A stretch of DNA of 64,000 nucleotides from Geothrix fuzhouensis (GTDB taxonomy: Bacteria > Acidobacteriota > Holophagae > Holophagales > Holophagaceae), in the NCBI RefSeq assembly GCF_024609325.1, contig NZ_JANHMQ010000001.1, forward strand, positions 744,001 to 808,000, in the 5' to 3' direction. The position numbers were made by a program, and so were the translations under genes. This document shows, piece after piece, positions 37,922-46,999 of the stretch. Numbering within the stretch: position 1 is the stretch's first letter; every line of letters starts with the position of its first letter. The notes below the pieces were generated by a model. It was not told the DNA's origin, did not search any database, and was given only the letters and a program-made list of their open reading frames with translations.

Positions 37922-38059
37922 TTCCGGGGCTTCCGAGCGCGATCACTAAAGCCTCGGGAGCCTGCCGGATCCGATTGTGGAGGGGATGGACAGGCACAGA
38001 TTCTGCTTTCAACGCATCTTATCCAGTGCCTCCATCGAGGATGTGGAAAGGAGGATTCC

Positions 38060-38854
38060 ATGACGCGCCAACGAACGTCCAGTTCCCTGGTTCTGTTGCT
38101 GCTGGCAGGTCTGGCCCTGCCCGCCTCCGCCCAGCACGAGCGGCGGGAGGAAGGCCCCCGACCTGAGCGTCCCCGGGAGGGTCGCGCCCCCGAGCGAGGC
38201 CCTGAACGAGGCCGAGAACAACCTTCGCCCATGAGGGCTACACCTCAAGCGCCTCGCCCCACGAGGGACATGGAGCGAGCCCGCCCCATCCCTGGGCCCG
38301 AACGCCAGGCGCGGCCGGAACGACAGGAGCGGCCGGGCCGATCCGAAGGGCGCATGGAACCAAGACCGCAGCGCGGAACCATGCGTTCCCCCTCGAACCG
38401 GGAACCCTCCCGCCCGCAGGGGCGAATGGCTCGCCCCTCGCCGCGTGCGGCTGAGACGGCCCGCGCCTGGCAGTCCCGGGACACCTGGCGCCGCGACGCC
38501 TGGCCGGCCCATTCCAGCTGGCGGGAACATCGCGCCCAGCACTGGGAGCGCGACCACCGGACCTGGGCCCAGCGCGGAGGCTATGGCGGCTACCGCATTC
38601 CCGAGCCGCAGTTCGTTTCCCACTTCGGCTACGCGCATCCCTTCCGGCTCGGCAGCCGTCCCGTGATCTATCAGGGCTATCCCCGGTTCAGGTGCGGAGG
38701 CTACTGGTTCCTCATGGTGGATCCCTGGCCGGAGTTTTGGGTGGATGACTGGTACCTGACCGATGAGGTGTACGTCGACTACTACGGGGATGGCTACTAC
38801 CTGGTCAACCCCCGCTATCCGGGCATCCGCGTCGCGATCACGGTCTTCCTGTAA
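38060..38854 (+). CDS. Secreted Arg/Pro/Glu-rich protein with aromatic C-terminal domain
   Basis: 264 residues. A signal peptide (LVLLLLAGLALPASAQ) is followed by about 115 low-complexity residues rich in Arg, Pro, Glu and Gly, almost certainly disordered. The last 110 residues are rich in Trp, Tyr and Asp (RGGYGGYRIPEPQF, MVDPWPEFWVDDWYL, YVDYYGDGYYLVNPRYPG), a pattern seen in small periplasmic proteins of unknown role. A strong AAAGGAGG precedes the ATG. Its 3' end overlaps by 17 bases with the convergent GIY-YIG gene. No enzymatic motif was found. Confidence 0.75.
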   Translation: MTRQRTSSSLVLLLLAGLALPASAQHERREEGPRPERPREGRAPERGPERGREQPSPMRATPQAPRPTRDMERARPIPGPERQARPERQERPGRSEGRMEPRPQRGTMRSPSNREPSRPQGRMARPSPRAAETARAWQSRDTWRRDAWPAHSSWREHRAQHWERDHRTWAQRGGYGGYRIPEPQFVSHFGYAHPFRLGSRPVIYQGYPRFRCGGYWFLMVDPWPEFWVDDWYLTDEVYVDYYGDGYYLVNPRYPGIRVAITVFL

Positions 38855-39098
38855 CGGCGGCACTGATCAATGCCTCCTTGGCCGGGCGCTTCAGTCGCTT
38901 GAGAGCACGCTCCCGCCTGAGCGCCTCGGCCTTCGAGCCGCAGACTTCGCGATAGACCAGTTCCAGGGGCCCTCGGCCCCGGGTGTACTTGGCGCCCTTG
39001 CCTGCCTGATGCAGGTTCAGCCGAGCCTCCACATCGAGGGCGATGCCGCAGTAGAGCGTGCCATCGGCGCAGCGGAGCAGGTACACCCACCACGTCAT
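38838..39098 (-). CDS. GIY-YIG nuclease-domain protein (UPF0213/YhbQ-like)
   Basis: 86 residues, a minimal GIY-YIG domain: WWVYLLRCADGTLYCGIALDVEARLNLHQAGKGAKYTRGRGPLEL with the paired Tyr and Gly motifs, the Arg of EARL and the Glu-containing REVCGSKAEALRRERALKRL helix. Such small proteins resemble E. coli YhbQ. The ATG overlaps the SpoIID-domain gene stop by ATGA, so it is the last cistron of the alpha-2-macroglobulin cluster. Its link with that envelope system is unclear and may be only transcriptional. Confidence 0.88.
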   Translation of the reverse strand: MTWWVYLLRCADGTLYCGIALDVEARLNLHQAGKGAKYTRGRGPLELVYREVCGSKAEALRRERALKRLKRPAKEALISAAVTGRP

Positions 39099-40570
39099 GG
39101 TGTCCGCCAGGACGCAGGGAATGCTTCGGCCAGAATCTGCTCCGCGGTAGCGCCCTGGGCCGCGCTGAAACGGGCCGTGGCGAGGCAGAGACCCACATTG
39201 TGGCCCCAGCCGTGTCCGCGCAGCCGCAGCGTTCCATCGGACTGGACCTCGGCTTCGCAGGCGTTGCTGGGCCAAGTGGTCCAGCCGAAGCGCCGCCCAG
39301 CGGCCAGGCGCAGATCCTCGACGGCATAGGGCCCAGAGCCCCCCAGGCGCAGGCCCCGCTGGCCCGGCTTCAGACCTGGGCGCACATCCCCCTTCAGCGC
39401 GGCAACGTCGGTGGCACTGAGCGTGCGTTCCCACATCAGCCAACGATCGCCTGGAACCTCCGCAGCCCCGCCAGGGCGTTCGGGTCCCTCACCCCAGACC
39501 TCGCGAGGACTGAGGGAGCGGCCTCCGGCTGAGCCGGTGAAGAAAGCCCAGCGGGAATCCAGATCCAGGCGGGGAGCCGCAGCCGCGGCGCGGACCGTGC
39601 CGGCCGAGGCGCTACCCCGCACCACCGCGCAGTGAGTCAGGGGACAGAGGACACCACCCGGATGCTGGTGGCGATGGCCCTCCAGCCACCGTCCGAGTAC
39701 CGCCGCCAGGGCCCGCCTCGCCTCGATGGGCGCCTCCACGCCAAGTTCTCCTTCCGTGGCGGCGGCGATCCAGGCGGCCCTGGAAGCCGTCCAGGCAAGA
39801 CGCCACCCGTGTGGCTTCGCATCGACCTGCACCCCGCCGTCCAGGCTCTGGATGGGGAAGCCCGGCCCGAACCGCACCTGCCCGCGGAATCGCCAGTGCT
39901 TTCCGGAACGATGAGACAATAATTGTCCATTCACGGTGAGCGGTCCCCGGAGCCTTTCGGCGGGCCAGACCACGGTGATGGTTTCCGCCAAATTGACTGC
40001 CTCCTTGGTCCACCCATCGGCCTCGGCGCGCCGCCCCTTCGGCGCCTCCGGCCATGGCTCGTGTCGCAGCCACGCCCTCAGCCAGCGGTAGGCCCAGGCC
40101 TGCTCGCGGGTGCCGCCGCCGGTCAGGGCTCGATCGAGGTGCGCCTGAACCCCGGCCAAGGGAGAGACAGGCCAGGCCTTCGGCGGACTGGGATGGCTCT
40201 CCGCCCACAGGCACCGGGCCTCCTCCCTCCAGCGGCGCAGCCCGGCGCTCCGCAAGCGCCGGTGCGTCAGTTCATGCCGGAGGATCGCGCCCAGCTCCCG
40301 CCGCCGCAGCTGATCCCAGGGTCGCAGATGCAGCGTATCGCCCACCCACTGGCCACTGCGCGCCATCGGAGCTCCGGTGGCCCGCTCGAAGGCCGTTGCA
40401 TCGGGATGAATGATCACGCGCCATGGGCCCGCGGGCCAGGGTCCGAAGGCCGCGGAAGCTGTGAAGGCCGAGCGCAAAGCTTCCTCGACCGCTCCCTGGG
40501 CTGCTTCATCACCTTCGATCACGGGTGGCATGAAGGGCGGCGCAGGGACTGGAGCGAGCAGGACGATCAA
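39095..40570 (-). CDS. HExxH peptidase-like domain fused to SpoIID/LytB-like domain (YfaQ-like part)
   Basis: 491 residues from a TTG start that overlaps the upstream stop (TTGA). Residues 90-125 read LGAILRHELTHRRL then RRWREEARCLWAE: an HExxH zinc helix (99-103) and a downstream EE, the pattern of MA-type metallopeptidases. The C-terminal half ends GHGWGHNVGLCLATARFSAAQGATAEQILAEAFP, the SpoIID/LytB signature, as found in amidase enhancers and peptidoglycan-acting proteins. The combination suggests work on the cell wall. The N-terminus has only a short hydrophobic stretch. The proposed correspondence to part of E. coli YfaQ (DUF2300) is by position and not proven. Confidence 0.65.
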   Translation of the reverse strand: MIVLLAPVPAPPFMPPVIEGDEAAQGAVEEALRSAFTASAAFGPWPAGPWRVIIHPDATAFERATGAPMARSGQWVGDTLHLRPWDQLRRRELGAILRHELTHRRLRSAGLRRWREEARCLWAESHPSPPKAWPVSPLAGVQAHLDRALTGGGTREQAWAYRWLRAWLRHEPWPEAPKGRRAEADGWTKEAVNLAETITVVWPAERLRGPLTVNGQLLSHRSGKHWRFRGQVRFGPGFPIQSLDGGVQVDAKPHGWRLAWTASRAAWIAAATEGELGVEAPIEARRALAAVLGRWLEGHRHQHPGGVLCPLTHCAVVRGSASAGTVRAAAAAPRLDLDSRWAFFTGSAGGRSLSPREVWGEGPERPGGAAEVPGDRWLMWERTLSATDVAALKGDVRPGLKPGQRGLRLGGSGPYAVEDLRLAAGRRFGWTTWPSNACEAEVQSDGTLRLRGHGWGHNVGLCLATARFSAAQGATAEQILAEAFPASWRTP

Positions 40571-41397
40571 GGCTTCAGTCCCAGAATCTCCCGGACGCGT
40601 GCCATGCCTTCCTGCTTGCCACGGCCTCGCGGAAGGTGGAGCACCACCAGGACGGATCCGCGCCCGCCCGCCACCCAGGCGCTGGTGGCGGCGGGATCCC
40701 CTGGCACCGGGCCGGTGCCCGTCTTGAACCACCAGCCCTCCTTGCCGAACAGGTCCATGAATTCCACCCAATAGCCCGCCAGGTAGCGCTTCCCGAAAGT
40801 GACCACCTCCGCCTGGTCCGGTTGCATGAGCCACCGGAGAAAGGCCTCGGGGCTAGTCCGTAGCAGGTCCCCATCACCCACCCAGGCCGGTGTCAGGGGC
40901 GGCAGCCCTTCCCCCGGGGGGAGGCGCCGGCCCAGGAAGGGCCCGAAGACCTCCTCGAGGCGGGCCCGGGCCGCATCGGGTCCGTAGTCCTGCAGCCACT
41001 GTTCTCGGGATCCTGCGATCCAGGCCAGGAAGGCCAGGTTGCAGCTCTCCTGGAGGGCCCGGCCCAGATCCACCCGGCCGTGGCCTTCACGGTTCCAACA
41101 GACGAAGGCCCCGTCGGACCCTTTGCAGCGGTACTGGACTCCGGAGCTGGACCACGCCGCTCCTTCCAGCCGCATCCAGACCAGCTTGGCGAGGCTGCCC
41201 ATGGGGGCCTCCTTCCGGGCCTCACCGTAGGCCCGCACCTCGCCGTCCCCCAGGGTGATGGCGAAGCCTTCACCAGGCTGGAGGATCGGCGCCCGCGAAG
41301 CCGCCACCACGGCAGGGCTGGGCGCGGCTTCCGGTGTCGGTTGGGCCGTCAGCAGCCGGAAGGCCAGGAGGACTACGGCCAATCTAAGGTTCCACAT
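40567..41397 (-). CDS. Penicillin-binding/class D beta-lactamase-like serine transpeptidase domain protein
   Basis: 276 residues with an N-terminal signal (LRLAVVLLAFRLLTAQ). The serine acyltransferase triads are all present: SLAK (68-71), SCN (118-120, ALQESCNLAFL) and KTGTG (225-229, WWFKTGTG), with the C-W...HGRVDLGRAL context of transpeptidases. It is therefore a small periplasmic PBP-like or beta-lactamase-like enzyme. No glycosyltransferase or dimerisation part is seen. It overlaps the YfaP-like gene by 14 bases and the SpoIID gene by 4. A role in sensing or remodelling peptidoglycan alongside alpha-2-macroglobulin is inferred from context. Confidence 0.75.
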   Translation of the reverse strand: MWNLRLAVVLLAFRLLTAQPTPEAAPSPAVVAASRAPILQPGEGFAITLGDGEVRAYGEARKEAPMGSLAKLVWMRLEGAAWSSSGVQYRCKGSDGAFVCWNREGHGRVDLGRALQESCNLAFLAWIAGSREQWLQDYGPDAARARLEEVFGPFLGRRLPPGEGLPPLTPAWVGDGDLLRTSPEAFLRWLMQPDQAEVVTFGKRYLAGYWVEFMDLFGKEGWWFKTGTGPVPGDPAATSAWVAGGRGSVLVVLHLPRGRGKQEGMARVREILGLKP

Positions 41398-42244
41398 CGA
41401 AGGTCCCCAGAGTGACAGGTCCGGCGCCCGGCAGGATCAGGCGTTCCCAGGTCCAGCGGCGCTCCTGGTCGGTGCCCCCATCCAGCAGGGCCTCGACCCG
41501 GATGCGGCCCGGCTTGCCGCCCCGCCAGCCGCTGGTCCATTTCAGGGTGTAGGTGCCGGGAGGCGGGGTCTCATGGGTGTATTCGCCGGACCAGCGCAAC
41601 ATGCCACCGGAGGGCGTCCGGCGGCCCCCTTCGGCCAGGGCCCCATCGGGTTCCTGTACCTGGAGACTCCCGCCGGTGTACTCGTCATTGGCCTGGATGG
41701 TAACCACCCGCAGCCGGGTTCGTGCCGTCGACACCCACCAGCTCCGGACCACCCGCAGACCCGAATCCGGCTCCAGGATCTCCAGGCGGTTCTCGCCGTT
41801 CTGGGCTGTGAGTTCCGTGTGGAGCGTGGCGCCCACATTGGCGTGCCAGCGCAACGTCGCGCCGTTGAACCACACCTGCAGAGTACGGGACCGCCAGGCG
41901 TTGCGGGCCGCCTCCGCTTCCCGCGCCTGCCGTTCCTGCCGCAGCTGGTCGGCCGTGCGAGTGTCTTCGGGGGGCGGTGCGTCATCGCCCTCGTCCTCGT
42001 CATTGAAGAACCGCGGTTGCGCCTCGTCCTTGGGCGGGTTGGGATCTTTCGGATCCACAAGCTTGATCCGCAGGCTCACCGTGCGATCACTGGACCAACC
42101 GCCCAGGGCCGGCGCTACCTCCAGACGCCACTGCTTCAGGTCAGGGACATAGGCAGCCAGGACGGGGACCTTCGGCGCCCGTGCCTTCTGGGCGCCCAGG
42201 ACGGAGGCCACCAGTAGGAGACCCAGAACCAGCCGCCGCTTCAT
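41384..42244 (-). CDS. Secreted YfaP-like protein (DUF2135-type)
   Basis: 286 residues. A signal peptide (MKRRLVLGLLLVASVLGAQ) precedes a beta-rich protein with an acidic Asp/Glu/Pro insertion (about 80-112). The C-terminus, GTYTLKWTSGWRGGKPGRIRVEALLDGG, resembles DUF2135 of E. coli YfaP, which is encoded in the same kind of neighbourhood. The ATG overlaps the alpha-2-macroglobulin stop by ATGA. Likely an exported beta-sandwich accessory; its action is unknown. Confidence 0.7.
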   Translation of the reverse strand: MKRRLVLGLLLVASVLGAQKARAPKVPVLAAYVPDLKQWRLEVAPALGGWSSDRTVSLRIKLVDPKDPNPPKDEAQPRFFNDEDEGDDAPPPEDTRTADQLRQERQAREAEAARNAWRSRTLQVWFNGATLRWHANVGATLHTELTAQNGENRLEILEPDSGLRVVRSWWVSTARTRLRVVTIQANDEYTGGSLQVQEPDGALAEGGRRTPSGGMLRWSGEYTHETPPPGTYTLKWTSGWRGGKPGRIRVEALLDGGTDQERRWTWERLILPGAGPVTLGTFDVEP

Positions 42245-45200
42245 CGCGCACCTCCGTCCAGCACCTTCAGGTCCGCCCCATCGCAGGTGGCCCACTGCCC
42301 TTCATTCGACATGAGGCTAACCTTGGCGGGGCGGAGCCGGTAGCTGCCCCCCATGCCCGCCCGCAGGAGGATCCGGACTGTGTGAGTGTTCCAGCTCCAG
42401 GCGTGCTGAAAGAGGAAGGTCACCTTGTCTCCGTGGACTTCCACGCGGGGCTTCATCCAGGTGTCTGACGCTCCTTCCTCCGTATAAGGCTTTCCTTCGA
42501 GGACGAAGCCCTCCAGCTTCACCGTGGGGTTGAGACCACCGGGAATGGGCACCTCCAGCATCACGTAGTCCGCATCGCGATCTGTCCGGAAGGTCACCTG
42601 CATCCAGGCTTCCTCGCCGGCCTTCATCGTCCCAGTCCATGGTTGGCGGATCCAGCCCTGGCGGGCATTCCCGGTTTCCTGAGGGGTCTTCAGGCGCCAG
42701 AGGTTCCGCGTCACCGACAAGCGCAGGGCGGACGAGACATCCCCTTTCGGCGTGCCGGCGGCGCTGCCCGGGACCTGGTAGGCGTAGGTCCACACCAGCA
42801 GGCCTTTGCCGTTGGCCGTGATGGTGACGGGTTTCGGTTCCGCCATGGCGAAGCTGCCGGCACGGGGCTCGCGGGCGTTCCAGCGACGGGCCTGGGGCCG
42901 CTCCTTGAACTCCCAAGAGGGGCCGCCCTGCACCGCCGCCTGGATGGCCAGCGGCCCCCAGTCCAGCTTCCGGGCCTTCATGAGGTAGGGCAGCAGGTCC
43001 ACGATCTGGCCCGTGCTCCAGGTGGAGTACCACCCGTAGCCACGGTACTCGGAAGCCAGGAAGGTCTCACCCTGCCGGATCAGTGGCGACTGGGGGCGCG
43101 CCAGACACAGCGCCTTCAGCGCCATCACCGTGGGCACCACATCGCCCGAGGCATAGCTCCACCAGACTTCCCGGCGGCCTTCCCAGCGGGCCAGACCGCC
43201 CTTCACCACGACCCGCTGCTCCAGTCGCTCGATCAGGGCAGTGGTCTTGGGATGCTTGGCCTGGGCCGCGGCCAGGGCCACCATGGCCAGCACGTGATCG
43301 CCGGACCACTGGCCCCGCAGCACCTTGTCCGCCGCGCTATCCAGCAAGCCCGCCAGGGGTTCGCCGGTCTGGGCCAGGGACATCAGCAGGAAGGCTGCGT
43401 CTGCCTGGGGGTCCGCCGATTGTCCATGGCTGGCCCGCTGGCGCTGGGCCGGGGTCGCCTGGTCCGCCTGTCGGGCCACCTGCTGGAAGAGGCTCATGGC
43501 GGCCATGCGGCCCCGGCGGTAGACGCCCTCATCCACGGCATAACCCAGACGCTTCATGGTGGCGAAGCTCTGGATGGCGTAGCCGGTGGTGTGCGGATTC
43601 GCATCCAGGCCGAAGTCGTTGGGCGCGTACCAGCCCCAGCCGCCGTTGGGCTGCTGGTAGCCGTAGACCTTGAACACTCCGTCGCGGATGTTGCGGTCCA
43701 GGTTGGTGAGCTGCTTCCAGTCGAGGTCCGGCATGGCGCCCTGTTTCACCAGGTCCGCCACCAGCAGGTTCGGCACGAAGCTCGACAGCGTCTGCTCCAC
43801 ACAACCGTAGGGGTACCCGATCAGGTAGGGCAGCGAGGGCGCGGCCAGATGCTCCAGGTTGCCCACGGGCGTGAGTACCAGCGTGGCGTCGCCCTTGGCG
43901 GCCGGAGGCGCCGGGATGGTGAGGGTCTGGGACCCGCCATCCAGCACCAGGGAACCCGACAACGAGGCAGGCACCAGCTGATCCAGCACGGTGACTTTCT
44001 GCCGTTCGGCATCCTTCAGGCTGCCACCTTCCACCCGGGCCGTGACAGTAAGCGGGCCCGTCTTATCGGAGAACAGCGGCAAGGCGAAGCGGTACTCACC
44101 TTGGTCCTGGAGATTGAAGCTGGCCTCGGGCGCGCCCGAGAACCGGCCGTTCTGAACGTCCAGACGGATCTTCCCCTGAATGGGCTGACCCGAGAGGTTG
44201 CGCACCAGGGCGATGGCCCGGGCCTCCTCTCCCACACTTAGCGTGCGTGGCAGGGTGAGGGCCACCTGCAGCGGCTTGGAGGCTGGCCTCGAACTGCGAC
44301 CCACCCCCACCTTGGTATCGCCGGTGATGGCCGTGGCCGTGGCCCGCCAGGCCGTGAGGTTGTCCGGCAGCACCAGGTCCACACTGGCCTTCCCGTCACG
44401 GCCAGCGGCCACGAAGGGCACCCAGTGGGCCGTGTCCTTGAAGTTCTGGCGCACCTTGTCGTCGTCATCAGCCTTGAAGTCGCCGCGCTTGGTCTGCTTG
44501 AGGCTCCAGACGGGGCGCTGACGGCGCAGCAGATCGTGGAAGCTCCAGTCCGTGGAGCCCGACCGCAGCACGCCGTGGCGGCGCGTGGGGTGGAAGAAGC
44601 GCACGGGATCCGGATGCAGTTCCTGGCTCAAGGCGTAGATGGCCTCATCCACCACGCCCACACTGAGGTCCGCGGCGGAGGGCCGACCGGAGGCATCCTT
44701 CACCTCCACGGAGACCTTCATGGGCTGGCCAGGCTGGTAGCGCTCCTTGTCCGTGGTCACAGCCACCGACAAGCGCCGGTCCCTCTTCGGCACGCGGATG
44801 GGAACTTCCACCATCTGGCGGCGGCCTTCGGCCACGATCTCGAAGACGGCCCAGACATTGGGCTGCATGGCGGCCGTGATGGGGACCTCCACCAGGGCGG
44901 TAGTGCCCGCTACAGTGCGGCTCTGGTGTTGGCCAAGGCTTTCATGCTCGATGGCCCAGTGAAGGGTCAGCTTCGGCCGGGGCAGCTGGACCAGGACGCG
45001 CGCCGTGTCACCGGGCTGGTACTCGGGTTTGTCTGCGGCGGCACGGAGGTCCGGTACCGCCGGCAGGGGCGTGCCTTCGGCGGCCACGGTGATCTGGCGC
45101 TGGGCCGTGACAGAGCGCCCCTTCGAATCCCTGGCCTCGGCCACCAGCAGGAAGGCGCCACCTTCGGGAATGGTCAGCATGGCCTGCGGCCCTTGGGCCG

Positions 45201-46998
45201 AGGCCACGGTCTCGCCGGGCTTCAGGGCATTGGGACGGGACCACCAGTACGCGTTGTCCTTCTGCGCCACAATGCGGGCAGCCCGCAGCGCGATGGCCAC
45301 GCCCGGAACTTCCTTGCCGTCCAGGTCGAGCGCGCGGGCCGTCACCTGGAAGGGCTTGCCGGGGAGGGCCACCTGGCGGTCCGCGGCGATCATCAGCACC
45401 AGGTCGCCCGCGGCGGCGCGCACCTGGGCCTGGCCGCTGTTGCGCTGGCCCGACGCATCGGCCACCTTCACCACCATGCGCCAGAGGCCGTCGCTCTCGG
45501 CCTTGAAGGTGGGCAGATCTGCCTGGCCTTCATCGTCCAGTTCGAGCTGGCCGCTTTCCATTAATTCGGGCGCGGGACCGGCATCTTCGTCATCCCAGAT
45601 CCAGCGGGACTTGGGCGGGACGACCTTGTAGAGGAACCAGTCCGCCTTGGCGCCGCGCACGGCCGCGCCGTAGAAATAGCGGGCGTTCGCGTGGAAGACC
45701 AGCGCATCGCCCAGACCCACCTTGGTCTTCTCTGTGGTGACCTTCACTTCGAAGGCGGGCTTCACGAACTGCTCGACCTTGAATTCGGCCTGGCCAGGGC
45801 CCTGGGGCCCCTGGAACACCAGGCGATAGAGGCCCAGGCGGCCCGCGCCGGGCAGGGTGAACTGGGCCGCATAGGTGCCGGTCTCGGCGTTCAGCAGTTT
45901 GGCCTGGCCCTCGGTCACCTTCGTATCCTCGGGGTCCAGGACCGTGAAAGGCAGGCTTGCCGACCCACTGTCCACGCGGTTCTCGCCGTCCTCCACCCGC
46001 CGCAGGATGCCCTTGGCGAAGACCTCCTGGCCGGGGCGATAGAGCGGCCGTTCCGTGAAGGCGTAGAGGCGCTGGCGCACGGCGGCCGCGCTCTGCCCTT
46101 CGCTGGCGAGGAGGGCGAAGCTCGCGCCGCTGCGCGCCATGACCACGCGGCGAACGCCAGGGGTCACAGCGGCTTCAACTTTGCCGACGCCGTCGAAGAC
46201 CAGGGGCTGGCGCTTGCCCCCTTCGATGATCTGACCGGAGACGCCGGCTTTCGGCGCACCATCGCGCCCATCCACGGCCTGCACGCGGAGCTTCGCCCCG
46301 TCCTGCTCTGAAAGCAGGGCCAGGTCCGTGACCATCCAGGGAACGTAGGCGGCGGTACTGCCCCGCAACACCTCCACCAGGTAGAGACCCGCCGCCTGGG
46401 CGGGCAGCTGCACGCGGCTGGTGAAGCCGTCGTCACCCGATTCATCGTCCTCGTGCCCCTTCTTCCCGGCGATGTCCTCGCTGACCTTGGGCACGACCTC
46501 GGTCACGAAGGTGATGCCGGGCTGGCCTTCCAGGGGAAGGGCGGAGCCCTCCCGCACCGGTGCCGACGGGGTCTTCGCGGATGTCAGGCGGTCCGCCTGC
46601 TTGGCGGCATCCCGCAGGCCCTGGGTAGCCGTGCGATGCACTGTCACAAAGGCCCGGCGGCCACCCCAGAGCACCGCCTCCCGCAGGACATCCAGGGGAT
46701 CCTGGGCGGCGCGTCCGCCCTCGGCGGCGGCCGCGCCACGGTCCAACAGCACCTTCTTCAAGAAGGCTTCCGGTTCCTCCACACGGTAGAGGCGGATGCG
46801 CGCTTCGGTGGGAATGGGGCCCGCCGCCTCCAGCAGGCCCGGCTTCCCGGGCAGGGTGGGGCGCAGGGTGGCGAAGGCGCCGGTCCAGCCGCCCTCCCGC
46901 CAGGGGGCTTCGGCGGCCCGTTTCTGAGCCGAACCCGTGGTGGGCAAGAGCAGAACGGTGGGCAGGAGCAGTGTGAGGAACGGGCGAAGCCAGCGCAT
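42241..46998 (-). CDS. Bacterial alpha-2-macroglobulin with thioester motif (YfaS-like)
   Basis: 1585 residues. A signal peptide (MRWLRPFLTLLLPTVLLLPTTGSAQ) without a lipobox points to a soluble or loosely bound periplasmic protein. MG-type beta-sandwich segments include YAFTERPLYRPGQEVFAKGILRR, YQPGDTARVLVQLP and VSVEVKDASGRPSAADLSVGVVDEAIYAL. Cys1066 in GYPYGCVEQTLSSF begins the CxEQ thioester motif, followed by alpha/alpha-toroid repeats (FKVYGYQQPNGGWGWYAPNDFGLDANPHTTGYA). Alpha-2-macroglobulins trap proteases after bait cleavage. The neighbours (YfaP-, YfaT-, YfaA-like) are those of E. coli yfaS, but E. coli YfaS is thought to lack the thioester. The start at 46998 was set by the signal peptide and 1-base spacing to the upstream stop. 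Confidence 0.9.
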   Translation of the reverse strand: MRWLRPFLTLLLPTVLLLPTTGSAQKRAAEAPWREGGWTGAFATLRPTLPGKPGLLEAAGPIPTEARIRLYRVEEPEAFLKKVLLDRGAAAAEGGRAAQDPLDVLREAVLWGGRRAFVTVHRTATQGLRDAAKQADRLTSAKTPSAPVREGSALPLEGQPGITFVTEVVPKVSEDIAGKKGHEDDESGDDGFTSRVQLPAQAAGLYLVEVLRGSTAAYVPWMVTDLALLSEQDGAKLRVQAVDGRDGAPKAGVSGQIIEGGKRQPLVFDGVGKVEAAVTPGVRRVVMARSGASFALLASEGQSAAAVRQRLYAFTERPLYRPGQEVFAKGILRRVEDGENRVDSGSASLPFTVLDPEDTKVTEGQAKLLNAETGTYAAQFTLPGAGRLGLYRLVFQGPQGPGQAEFKVEQFVKPAFEVKVTTEKTKVGLGDALVFHANARYFYGAAVRGAKADWFLYKVVPPKSRWIWDDEDAGPAPELMESGQLELDDEGQADLPTFKAESDGLWRMVVKVADASGQRNSGQAQVRAAAGDLVLMIAADRQVALPGKPFQVTARALDLDGKEVPGVAIALRAARIVAQKDNAYWWSRPNALKPGETVASAQGPQAMLTIPEGGAFLLVAEARDSKGRSVTAQRQITVAAEGTPLPAVPDLRAAADKPEYQPGDTARVLVQLPRPKLTLHWAIEHESLGQHQSRTVAGTTALVEVPITAAMQPNVWAVFEIVAEGRRQMVEVPIRVPKRDRRLSVAVTTDKERYQPGQPMKVSVEVKDASGRPSAADLSVGVVDEAIYALSQELHPDPVRFFHPTRRHGVLRSGSTDWSFHDLLRRQRPVWSLKQTKRGDFKADDDDKVRQNFKDTAHWVPFVAAGRDGKASVDLVLPDNLTAWRATATAITGDTKVGVGRSSRPASKPLQVALTLPRTLSVGEEARAIALVRNLSGQPIQGKIRLDVQNGRFSGAPEASFNLQDQGEYRFALPLFSDKTGPLTVTARVEGGSLKDAERQKVTVLDQLVPASLSGSLVLDGGSQTLTIPAPPAAKGDATLVLTPVGNLEHLAAPSLPYLIGYPYGCVEQTLSSFVPNLLVADLVKQGAMPDLDWKQLTNLDRNIRDGVFKVYGYQQPNGGWGWYAPNDFGLDANPHTTGYAIQSFATMKRLGYAVDEGVYRRGRMAAMSLFQQVARQADQATPAQRQRASHGQSADPQADAAFLLMSLAQTGEPLAGLLDSAADKVLRGQWSGDHVLAMVALAAAQAKHPKTTALIERLEQRVVVKGGLARWEGRREVWWSYASGDVVPTVMALKALCLARPQSPLIRQGETFLASEYRGYGWYSTWSTGQIVDLLPYLMKARKLDWGPLAIQAAVQGGPSWEFKERPQARRWNAREPRAGSFAMAEPKPVTITANGKGLLVWTYAYQVPGSAAGTPKGDVSSALRLSVTRNLWRLKTPQETGNARQGWIRQPWTGTMKAGEEAWMQVTFRTDRDADYVMLEVPIPGGLNPTVKLEGFVLEGKPYTEEGASDTWMKPRVEVHGDKVTFLFQHAWSWNTHTVRILLRAGMGGSYRLRPAKVSLMSNEGQWATCDGADLKVLDGGAR

Positions 46999-46999
46999 G

